From: CAZQHK01 sp964593455
GTDB taxonomy: Bacteria; Muiribacteriota; CAYSPT01
Assembly (NCBI GenBank): GCA_964593455.1
Contig: CAZQHK010000018.1
Span: 30,317-94,316, forward strand
DNA length: 64,000 nt
Direction of reading: 5' to 3'
Shown: one piece after another, positions 44,624 to 52,115 of the stretch
Layout of the letters: each line of letters starts with the position of its first letter
Numbering within the stretch: position 1 is the first letter of the stretch
Made by a program: the position numbers and the translations under genes
Notes under the pieces: generated by a model
The model's input: the letters and a program-made list of their open reading frames with translations, nothing else
Database searches by the model: none
Told to the model about the DNA's origin: nothing

Positions 44624-47600
44624 CTACCGAGATTCGATGATCGGTTCGTTTTTCTCTGTCAGCCCTTCAGGAAGGTCCACCTGAATGATTCCAGGATCGC
44701 GGCTTTTAAATATCTGCCCAGGATTCCTCAAGTATGATAGGTACACCGTCATCCCGCAGGCTCTGCCCGGAAGTGAGCTTTCCATCTCTATTTCAATTTT
44801 TGTTTTTTCTCTCGGGCTTAGTTTTTCCAGGAATAAAATCAATTCTCCATCGGTGCGCCGTACGACGCGATAAGAAGAATTAACTTTGACTCCGGGAGCT
44901 GTAACCGTAAGATTACCGGGAACAAAAATCCGGCAAAAGCCAACTCTGCCAAAACCGGGTGGAGTTTCCAATTCAATATATAATTTCCTTTTTTCTCCCA
45001 ACCGCATGGGGGCATAATTGAAATCGATCGAAACAGGATTATAGGTCTCCGGTTCGATAGTTTGCTCGATTGCCTCACTCCTCCCGAGAATCAATCTTCC
45101 TGAAGAATCATAGATCTCCAGCACCGCACCGCTTTCTTCAGGTGAGAGAAGCTTTGATAGATTAAATCGAGAAGCATGTTCCGGGTTGAGGTTCCTGTCT
45201 CCCACCCTGATTTCAAGATCCTCAGGAGCAGCAACCGGACCGATTTCAGCCGCATTGTCCAGTAAAATCTCAACGACATCAATTAAAACCCTCGAGCTGT
45301 AACGGGCCGGGCCGGACAAAATCCGCCGGAGAAGATACCTGAGAGCATCTTTTTTCCACTCGGTCTCCACTTTGAGTCCCGCCAATGATTTCAATACCAG
45401 GGCAGCTACCTCAAGATTTGATTCCTCTTCGGGAGAGAGACCATGCGGAGCAATCCTGCTCTCAAAATAGACATCCTCTCCCAAGCGGCGCAGGTTTTCT
45501 TTCAGACTTCGTAACAGGTTTTGAAGCTCACTCTTTCGAAAAGGTTGGCGACCGAGAGCCAGAATACTCATTGATAGCGTGTAAGGATCTTCTAGCACAG
45601 TGTTCCAGCGCTCCCTGAGATAAAGCTCACCCCGGCGGGTTGCACGACCGTCGGATTTAGCCGACACCAATCGCCTCAATACTGCCGCTGTACATGCCAA
45701 CCTGGCATCGGAAAACTCAAGCCAGGCACCGGTCATTAGTTCTTCACCTTTCAAGCGCCAACTGCCGTTTTCCTGCTGCCTGCCCAGCAGCCACAACTCA
45801 GCACCGGTCCGTACCTTATTATCAACCGGTACCAATGTTTTCAGTAATGACAACAATTCCACTGCCCGAGCGGTGACCAGGAGATCACCCGGCAATCCCG
45901 GGGTCTGACAGAACGATCCATCACTATTTCTAAATAAAAGTAAAGCACGATAGAGTCCCGGGAGCTCAGAAGAGCACGATGTGGATAATTCGAGTGGCAA
46001 TTCAACCCGTTCACTCTCCGCTGCGTTTGCCAAATGGACCACTTTAAGAGCCAGACGCAGCCTTGACTCCAGAGTGGAAAATTCTAAAACCGGACCGGAT
46101 TTTATATGGGTCCACACCTCCTGAGCTATCTCTCCCAGTGATTCGTACAGGACGATTGTTTGAATTGGAATCCGTTTTTTACCGATCCGAGCAGCTACCT
46201 GAATACGGTTTTCGCCAACGAAACCTTGGCCGACAACCGGAAGAAGTTGGCGCGAATAGTCATCCCACACGTATACTCGCTCCGTTTCGTCGCCTCCAAC
46301 TTTCATGGTGAGCTTGACATCTCCACTTCTTTCAATGGTGAATGGGAAAAAACATCGCACCATCTCACCTGGCGAAAGTCCAATGTTAAGGTTTGAATAT
46401 CCAGGGAGAGTACCGTGTCCTCCGGCCTCTAAGCCTACTCGTACAATACGAGATTCTTTCGAAACGTTGTTTATTTTTACGGGCAACCAGAGGCTGTCAC
46501 CGGGAGATACCCGGCCAGGCCAGACAGTATTGACTTTCAGAGACGTTTTAACAGCAACCGTGACCCTGTTGAGAATCTGCGGAGAACCTTGTCCAAAAGC
46601 CGTAACAAGCAGATCTCGTGTGCCGGCTTCTTCACCAGCAGGCAGACTAATCGTCTTCTTTTCCCCCGGGCCAACCGACACCGAAGTAGCGCTTATCAAG
46701 GCCGGTGGCGGCATTCGAAACCCTGATATGTGAGTCAAATCATCACGATTTGAGAAGGAACCGGTCGCCAGCATGGTGGAGTATTGGCTCCGGCCGTTCC
46801 GAATTGACTGTATCACAGTATTAAGGAAGGGTCCGATTTTCATTGCCCCCCAGAGACAAGCGGCTCCAGCTCCCACCAGAAGAAAAATACCGGTGGTTAT
46901 TCCCAACCAATGGTGAGCGTGCTTCATGGTTAAGCGGGAATTCAACAATAATAACAGGGTGAAGACCACAACCGCAGGATAGACCAGGATATTAAGTAGA
47001 TAGACCGGGTATTCGCCTAAATCCTTGATAAAATACAGGTCGAGAAACTCAAAATATACGATCCAGAGTATCAACCAGAAAGTGGAACAGCCAAGTATAA
47101 TCCGGAATAATAGTCCTTCTGGGACCTCCTGCCGACGGACCGCGTTCAACTGAAAAAGCCCAGTCATCAGAACGAACAGAATCATCATACTCCTGGTGAA
47201 CAGCAAAGGTACAATATCAAGTCTTCTCAGGAAAAACAGTCCACAGAGACTAATGGCGCCGCCGATGGTAACAATCGTGACCTTATTTGCCAGGGAGTAA
47301 ACAGCAGATTTTTCTTTTGTGTCCTGCTCGGTAAAAGAAGGAGAAATAATTCCCATTAGAGAAGCACTGGCAAGCAAAACAAAAAGCAGGAGAATGCTTA
47401 ACAAAACACCTATGTTGGTAAGGAAAAGCCAGGAAAAATATTTTGTTCTGAAGACAGTCTGGTGAATTTTCTCCATTTTAAAACTGTCGAAATAGGATTC
47501 AAACGGTTTCGGCAACGGCAGTTGAGCCAGGTATGCTGCTACCAATTCAGGAGAAACCGATGAGGCCGGCCGGTGGCCATTCAGTACATCAAACACCGGT

Positions 47601-49366
47601 TGAAAAAAACGGTGTTTTCCTACTTCGAAAACTTCACTTTGCAATGCCTCTTGGAGCGTAGCTTCAATTCTAACAGGAAGTGTTCCCGGTCCGGGTTCAC
47701 GATAATTAAGAAGACTGACCTCGATACTTTGCCCGGTGACCGCCTGTGATTTAGGGATAATGCTTTTAATAGGTATATTCTCATCCAGCACCAACACCGA
47801 TCGAAGATCGTAAAACAAACCTTCTGAGGGATGGAATTGGTACGCACAAAGCATGACCGGCCTCGTATATCCCGGAAAGACCACAGCCGCTTTGCCCAGA
47901 CCGTTATGAAGTTCAACAACTTTTTCAAGTATGATTCCATCATCATCATAAGCCCTGACCAGTACATTATCAAAGAGTTGTGAAGAAACAGTGAATGTGA
48001 GTTTTTCTCCGGATAATATCATTGGCAGAGAAGGTCTTAGATAAATATCTCTTTTGCCGTCGGCCCGTTGTCTCAGTATTATCTTTCGTCCAACACTCTC
48101 ATTTAACTCTCCCTCCAATTTGTAAATCCCCTCGCTGGTAGAACCGGTCGGAAAAAATGTGAACTTGCTCAGGCCATCACGTCCGGTACGTACCGTTTTT
48201 CCTTCGAAATCAACCATCACTGCAGCCGGCAAGCCGGAAGGGAAATAACTGATAAGAAAGACATCATTGTTGATGGAAGGAACTATACCGCCACCGGCAG
48301 GGAGTATTTCCACCGCCACTGGTTCTCGAGAAACAGAGGCAGTATCAACAGCTGCCAGAAGATTTGATTCTCGCGGCAGAATCAAGGCGGTCATAAGCTG
48401 AGTGGTCTGTTTTATTGAAGTAGTAAAATCGTTAAGGTGATACCTGAATTTGAAGGCCCCGGTGTTGTCTGTGGAGCCGGATTGTTCGGGGAGCGAGCCG
48501 ACCCCGGAAAGAACCGTTCGAATAATTACAGGCTCCCCACTGATAGGACGGTTTTCAGTATCAAGCAGGACGGCAATACCTTCCACTGAATCATCTGCCA
48601 GGTAGTGCCGTTTTGACAGCTGTAACCAGGTCCGGACACCGGGAAGCGGCCGAGCCGCAACCTGAAAGGAGGTTTGGACCTCACCGCCCTCGAAAAGAAC
48701 GAAAGCTTTGTATTCTCCAACAATGGCCAAATCTCCCAGAGAGAAGAGGGAAAAAGCACACCCATCCTGGCCAACGTCCACCCGTTCAACGAATAAAAGT
48801 TCTCCCCGCGGAGTGGTTACCTTGAATAATACTTTTCTATTCTTACCATGCTCCATCCCCCACAAATGACAGATTAACTCGACGGTTTCGCCGGGGAAAT
48901 ATGCCGGAGCACGAGACACCAGATACGCGTTTACGCCAGGCAGAATGGTTACGGGTAGCTCGCAGGTAACCCGGCTGGAATTATGCCGTACCTGAAGGTG
49001 AAGGGTATAGGGACCGGGGACCAGGTTCTCTGAAATAGGAACAACCGGACGAAAAATCCCCTGGTCATCAGTCAAAGCACGAATTAAGCGCCACTTTTTC
49101 TCAGACGCTATTTTTTTACCCAGAGGTCTCAGTTCAAGCAAGACGTCGGCCCCGGAAGCGGGATAATTGTTTTCTTCTCGAGTGACCAGGACAACGGGGG
49201 CGAAGGTGTTACCCAAGCGGAACTCCGTCGGTCCATAATACCTGACCCGCAAAGACGGGGAAAAGGACTGTATGAAGTACACACGAACCGACATCACGAC
49301 CAGGAGAAAAACCAGGATAAGAAGCAGTAAATATACTTTGTACCGAACGTCAAGCAACTGGGTCAA
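44624..49366 (-). CDS. Alpha-2-macroglobulin-like giant protein with embedded polytopic membrane domain
   Basis: The 1580-residue protein has a membrane anchor at residues 11-31 and then macroglobulin-type beta domains, with an MG2-like segment at about 145-240 (SRAPAYFPGETVELICHLWG). Six further hydrophobic helices cluster at about 644-672, 695-715, 722-742, 752-778, 786-808 and 820-842. After them come an A2M-type beta region (880-1060), an alpha/alpha toroid resembling the thioester domain (1090-1370; FRNSDGSFCQTPG, QENGSWRLKGEE), and a C-terminal beta domain. The C-x-EQ thioester motif is absent. Bacterial A2Ms normally have no internal membrane domain, so this is an unusual architecture. 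Protease trapping is unlikely; envelope sensing or scaffold roles are possible. TTG 49364-49366 follows AGGAGG at 8 nt. Confidence 0.8.
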   Translation of the reverse strand: MTQLLDVRYKVYLLLLILVFLLVVMSVRVYFIQSFSPSLRVRYYGPTEFRLGNTFAPVVLVTREENNYPASGADVLLELRPLGKKIASEKKWRLIRALTDDQGIFRPVVPISENLVPGPYTLHLQVRHNSSRVTCELPVTILPGVNAYLVSRAPAYFPGETVELICHLWGMEHGKNRKVLFKVTTPRGELLFVERVDVGQDGCAFSLFSLGDLAIVGEYKAFVLFEGGEVQTSFQVAARPLPGVRTWLQLSKRHYLADDSVEGIAVLLDTENRPISGEPVIIRTVLSGVGSLPEQSGSTDNTGAFKFRYHLNDFTTSIKQTTQLMTALILPRESNLLAAVDTASVSREPVAVEILPAGGGIVPSINNDVFLISYFPSGLPAAVMVDFEGKTVRTGRDGLSKFTFFPTGSTSEGIYKLEGELNESVGRKIILRQRADGKRDIYLRPSLPMILSGEKLTFTVSSQLFDNVLVRAYDDDGIILEKVVELHNGLGKAAVVFPGYTRPVMLCAYQFHPSEGLFYDLRSVLVLDENIPIKSIIPKSQAVTGQSIEVSLLNYREPGPGTLPVRIEATLQEALQSEVFEVGKHRFFQPVFDVLNGHRPASSVSPELVAAYLAQLPLPKPFESYFDSFKMEKIHQTVFRTKYFSWLFLTNIGVLLSILLLFVLLASASLMGIISPSFTEQDTKEKSAVYSLANKVTIVTIGGAISLCGLFFLRRLDIVPLLFTRSMMILFVLMTGLFQLNAVRRQEVPEGLLFRIILGCSTFWLILWIVYFEFLDLYFIKDLGEYPVYLLNILVYPAVVVFTLLLLLNSRLTMKHAHHWLGITTGIFLLVGAGAACLWGAMKIGPFLNTVIQSIRNGRSQYSTMLATGSFSNRDDLTHISGFRMPPPALISATSVSVGPGEKKTISLPAGEEAGTRDLLVTAFGQGSPQILNRVTVAVKTSLKVNTVWPGRVSPGDSLWLPVKINNVSKESRIVRVGLEAGGHGTLPGYSNLNIGLSPGEMVRCFFPFTIERSGDVKLTMKVGGDETERVYVWDDYSRQLLPVVGQGFVGENRIQVAARIGKKRIPIQTIVLYESLGEIAQEVWTHIKSGPVLEFSTLESRLRLALKVVHLANAAESERVELPLELSTSCSSELPGLYRALLLFRNSDGSFCQTPGLPGDLLVTARAVELLSLLKTLVPVDNKVRTGAELWLLGRQQENGSWRLKGEELMTGAWLEFSDARLACTAAVLRRLVSAKSDGRATRRGELYLRERWNTVLEDPYTLSMSILALGRQPFRKSELQNLLRSLKENLRRLGEDVYFESRIAPHGLSPEEESNLEVAALVLKSLAGLKVETEWKKDALRYLLRRILSGPARYSSRVLIDVVEILLDNAAEIGPVAAPEDLEIRVGDRNLNPEHASRFNLSKLLSPEESGAVLEIYDSSGRLILGRSEAIEQTIEPETYNPVSIDFNYAPMRLGEKRKLYIELETPPGFGRVGFCRIFVPGNLTVTAPGVKVNSSYRVVRRTDGELILFLEKLSPREKTKIEIEMESSLPGRACGMTVYLSYLRNPGQIFKSRDPGIIQVDLPEGLTEKNEPIIESR

Positions 49367-49399
49367 ACCGGAAGCCTCCTTGAGTCAAAAACAGGCTAA

Positions 49400-49534
49400 A
49401 GCCCGCATATTTCATGAGCCTCCGTCGCGAGGCTGCAGAGGCGCCTGCAGGTTCAAGGCACGCAACCGAGCGTAACGCAGAAGATGCGGGTGCATCTGAA
49501 ACCACAGCAGGAGCGCTGGTGAAATATGCGGGCT
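49400..49534 (-). repeat. Dispersed element with terminal inverted repeats, copy 2
   Basis: AGCCCGCATATTTCA (49400-49414) and TGAAATATGCGGGCT (49520-49534) bound about 135 bp. Read on the minus strand, the interior matches copy 1 (13907-14094) at CGCATCTTCTGCGTTACGCT, GCGTGCCTTGAA and GCAGCCTCGCGACGG, but is about 50 bp shorter. The right end overlaps the stop codon of the adjacent prepilin gene: TAG (49535-49533) is part of the terminal repeat. Confidence 0.85.
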
Positions 49535-50837
49535 AAAACTCATAAAACTCCGGAACGGCGCTCTTGACGTCCGACAAACCAAGTTCCTGGTAGCCGGCTG
49601 AACTCATCGCACTGGCAAACATCGGCTCCGGCATCCACCTAAATATATCTGGTCCTCCTGGTGCCTGTGGCCGCTTAAAGACCATAATCTCCCTTATTCT
49701 GACCGATTCCCGGTTAGGAATCATGTCCAGGTTAACACCAATGGAATCCGGTTTGAAATACGGATCAATAAAATCAGTGCCGAACTGGTATTCTCCATAA
49801 TTAGATGCATTGGCGGCGATCGCCGCGGCCGAAGAACCATTGATACTGTTGGTATTGGAAACCCGCTTATAGTTAGGGAATCCATCAGGTTTCGGAGCAC
49901 CTATAGGAAGACTATTCGGGTCTAAATCACCATCTCCGCTTGATCCTTTGCCAGCTCCCTTAAACCAGGCGAGGGCCCCGTTTCTGAACTGACGCTCGGT
50001 AAAATTAGGCGGTAAATTCAAGGCGGTATCTGTCAGTACGTTCTTCTGATACGCCGCCCGGACCCTCGATATGACCCAGTCCTGCTCGATATCAACAGCC
50101 TTGCTAGACGGATATACGTCCTTGTTCTGAGGCAGCGTCCTCTGCACTTTGAGCGTGATAGAACTTGCGTTTAAGCTGGAAGAGGTGGTACGCATCACGT
50201 ACTCGTACTTGTTGACATAAATCGGATCGGACGAAGATACTATCTGCGTGCTACCCACGGTAAGACTATTTATCAGGTAGGGTTTATCCTCGAAAATAAT
50301 TACCACCCGCTCGATCAGAAGATTTCCCAGAGTGGGCCAGCTTATGGAGATAGTTACCTCATTTTTAGTGCTGTACCAGGTTGCGCCCATGCTCTCTCCC
50401 AGCGGATCTTCACCGTCCTGCAGACGAAAAGCCTGCCCCATTGCCCCTCGACACCGCTCGGAAGATGCAGAGCTTACCGAAACAGCGGGGTCTGACAGAA
50501 GATTGTACGGTTGAGGACGCACCAGCCAATTGGCGCCACCGGAAAACGGATCTACCGGAATCTCCATCAGATAAGGGGGATGGGCATCGGTAAGGTCCTT
50601 GAAAGAACTGGGGAAAATTCCTTTATCAGACCGATAGCCTTTAATGGCATCCCGTATTACCTTAAGGTTATTTTTCAAACCCTTGACCTTCGCCTCGATA
50701 ATCACTTGACGGACTTCATTGGCAATGAATCCAACCAGAATAGAAAGAATGACAACGACCACCATGAGTTCGACCAGTGAAAACCCTCGCTGAATCAGTT
50801 TTCCTTTGCCCTTAATCATACTGTTCAAATGTATCAT
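49533..50837 (-). CDS. Large prepilin-like (PulG-type) protein
   Basis: The 434-residue protein has a type III signal: a leader ending RG, then FSLVELMVVVVILSILVGFI, with Glu at mature position 5. A long helix (VIIEAKVKGLKNNLKVIRDAIKGYR) continues as in PulG/GspG pseudopilins, followed by SDKGIFPSSFKDL and a proline-rich loop (PYLMEIPVDPFSGG), which is the usual GspG region. The remaining 300 residues are an unusual extension with no recognised domain. ATG 50837 or ATG 50819 could be the start; neither has a clear ribosome site. The stop codon lies in the terminal repeat of element copy 2, so the last residues may have been altered by its insertion. Confidence 0.87.
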   Translation of the reverse strand: MIHLNSMIKGKGKLIQRGFSLVELMVVVVILSILVGFIANEVRQVIIEAKVKGLKNNLKVIRDAIKGYRSDKGIFPSSFKDLTDAHPPYLMEIPVDPFSGGANWLVRPQPYNLLSDPAVSVSSASSERCRGAMGQAFRLQDGEDPLGESMGATWYSTKNEVTISISWPTLGNLLIERVVIIFEDKPYLINSLTVGSTQIVSSSDPIYVNKYEYVMRTTSSSLNASSITLKVQRTLPQNKDVYPSSKAVDIEQDWVISRVRAAYQKNVLTDTALNLPPNFTERQFRNGALAWFKGAGKGSSGDGDLDPNSLPIGAPKPDGFPNYKRVSNTNSINGSSAAAIAANASNYGEYQFGTDFIDPYFKPDSIGVNLDMIPNRESVRIREIMVFKRPQAPGGPDIFRWMPEPMFASAMSSAGYQELGLSDVKSAVPEFYEF

Positions 50838-50879
50838 TGGAATTTAAAAGGCCTTTCATATGTCAGTAAAGATATACTC

Positions 50880-50897
50880 TATGATAAGTATATCATA
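50880..50897. promoter_or_regulatory. Palindrome upstream of prepilin gene (possible operator)
   Basis: TATGATA-AGTA-TATCATA is a perfect 7-bp inverted repeat in an A/T-rich stretch 43-60 nt upstream of the prepilin ATG, where a promoter would be expected. A regulator site is plausible but unproven. Confidence 0.35.
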
Positions 50898-51101
50898 CAA
50901 GTCATAATAAAAGGTATCCGAACTTCGTCATTCACGAGGTTGAGATGGGAAGCAAGCAAGCGACCACTAACAACTCCAGACCTCCGTCAAACGAGGCGCT
51001 TTCGCCACAGCGAACAGCCAAGCGAAGGAAAGACATCCATAACCAAACACATACAAGGCGGAGCATCTTCCTCTGAGCCTGTCCTTAAAACAAATGTTTA
51101 C

Positions 51102-51240
51102 TTGAGGTTCGGAGTCTCTGTACGAGGGCATAGGTCGTGGATTTGCCAGGGATGGCAAATCCGCGAGCGGGACTCGAACGAAGGCGCGCCAGGATGGCAA
51201 GCGCCGTGAGTGTCCCTCGGGAAGAGACTCCGAACCTCAA
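51102..51240. repeat. 139-bp palindromic element with nested hairpins
   Basis: Perfect 18-bp ends TTGAGGTTCGGAGTCTCT (51102-51119) and AGAGACTCCGAACCTCAA (51223-51240) enclose further pairing CGAGGG/CCCTCG (51123-51128 with 51214-51219). Two internal hairpins follow: TCGTGGATTTGCCA with TGGCAAATCCGCGA (51135-51148 / 51153-51166) and GGCGC/GCGCC (51183-51187 / 51201-51205). The result is a cloverleaf-like fold. It is different from the 13907/49400 family. It could be a MITE or a structured RNA; no target duplication is obvious. Confidence 0.8.
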
Positions 51241-51286
51241 CAAAACGGAATAAGGATACTCAAAGGAACCAGTTGCGGAGGCCACT

Positions 51287-51400
51287 TCAAGGAAGACGAC
51301 CGGAAAGAACTTCCAACAGTTTGAGAGCCCCATGCAGCAGTATGGCACCCAAACCGATCGGGGCCAGAAAGAAAACGATGATCATTAAAGTTAAGTTCAT
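51287..51400 (-). CDS. Small membrane peptide of 37 residues
   Basis: ATG 51398-51400 is preceded by GGGAG at an 8-nt spacing. The product is one hydrophobic helix (LTLMIIVFFLAPIGLGAILL, residues 3-22) followed by a short amphipathic, basic tail (HGALKLLEVLSGRLP). Small single-helix proteins of this kind often associate with larger membrane complexes. It lies between the palindromic element and a terminator, so it would need its own promoter, which I could not identify. Confidence 0.55.
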   Translation of the reverse strand: MNLTLMIIVFFLAPIGLGAILLHGALKLLEVLSGRLP

Positions 51401-51450
51401 TTTCTGCACTCCCAATAACCTTTTCGGCCGTTTCAAACGGTCTCTTGAAT

Positions 51451-51479
51451 AAAAAAAGGCGGACTTAAAAAAGTCCGCC
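51451..51479 (-). terminator. Intrinsic terminator (minus strand), distal
   Basis: On the minus strand GGCGGACTT-TTTT-AAGTCCGCC (51479-51458) forms a perfect 9-bp hairpin followed by seven T (51457-51451). Confidence 0.85.
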
Positions 51480-51596
51480 ATAAGAAATGGAGAGGATATG
51501 CAATTGATCGTGAAGAAATCCACTGGGGACATCTTCATTCACATCTATCGGTGCCGAACCTTGAAGTCTTTACTCTTGATTTCCACAAACGACAAA

Positions 51597-51624
51597 CAAA
51601 AAAACCGGTCCTCGGAGGACCGGT
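51597..51624 (-). terminator. Intrinsic terminator downstream of STAS gene
   Basis: On the minus strand ACCGGTCCT-CCG-AGGACCGGT (51624-51604) forms a 9-bp hairpin followed by seven T (51603-51597). It lies 24 nt beyond the stop of the STAS gene at 51649. Confidence 0.9.
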
Positions 51625-51648
51625 CCTTAATGGCAGCAATAAAGCGGC

Positions 51649-51996
51649 TTAACTATTAAAAGCTTCTATAGCTTCCTCTACACTCTTGTATTCTTCAAAT
51701 ATCTTGTCTAATTTGATGATTTTGAAGAGTTTTTTAACGAATGCAGAGAGTCCAACCAATTTTATGTCTCCACCTTCTTTACGGCACTTACCGAGTGCGT
51801 AAGCGACTACTCCAACTCCACGACTGGAAATGTAATCGACATTTTTCATCTCCAGAACAAACTTGTTGTGCCCGGCGTTGACCAGTTCCTTCATACAATT
51901 CTCAAACTGAAATACTTGATCACCGGTTAGGTTTTCCAGAAGCCGGACGACCTGAACGGTCCCGGCAGCCTCTTCAATCGAAAACGACTTATCCAC
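51649..51996 (-). CDS. STAS-domain protein (anti-sigma-factor-antagonist-like), monocistronic
   Basis: The 115-residue protein is one STAS domain: SFSIEEAAGTVQVVRL, helix DQVFQFENCMKELVNAG, core FVLEMKNVDYISSRGVGVVAYA with the DYISSRG phosphorylation motif, and C-terminal LFKIIKLDKIFEEYKSVEEAI. The Ser-Ser pair fits a SpoIIAA-type switch phosphorylated by an HPK-like kinase. The start is GTG 51994-51996 behind GGAGGTGG; the frame opens 23 codons earlier but the extra sequence is low-complexity and unsupported. A strong terminator follows. A partner kinase or phosphatase is not in the window. Confidence 0.88.
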   Translation of the reverse strand: MDKSFSIEEAAGTVQVVRLLENLTGDQVFQFENCMKELVNAGHNKFVLEMKNVDYISSRGVGVVAYALGKCRKEGGDIKLVGLSAFVKKLFKIIKLDKIFEEYKSVEEAIEAFNS

Positions 51997-52115
51997 TGAG
52001 TCCACCACCTCCACTACCCTTCCCCGTTGTCGTGACTTACATTTAATTATCTGCCAGCTTACCATGTCACAATCAATTTGTGAAGTTTATCACGAATAAC
52101 TCGCGATTATTTTGA

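Larger units (their letters stand above)
50838..51648. other. 811-bp structured intergenic region with one small gene
   Basis: From left to right it contains a 7-bp palindrome (50880-50897), about 200 bp with no recognised feature, a 139-bp inverted-repeat element (51102-51240), a 37-residue membrane-peptide gene (51287-51400) and two minus-strand terminators (51451-51479, 51597-51624). Longer open frames here are not supported by ribosome sites or composition. Confidence 0.7.

Noticed and set aside
44624..49366. Canonical thioester-containing bacterial alpha-2-macroglobulin
   Set aside because: No C-x-EQ motif in the toroid region, and six membrane helices interrupt the protein.
51160..51185. 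Sequence on the minus strand resembling a tRNA T-arm (GTTCGAGTCC)
   Set aside because: The bases flanking the loop do not form a five-pair stem and no acceptor, D or anticodon arms fit; the segment is explained by the palindromic element.
51498..51659. Plus-strand 53-codon frame with GGAGAGGAT before ATG
   Set aside because: It reads through the STAS terminator hairpin and into the STAS gene, and its composition is not protein-like.
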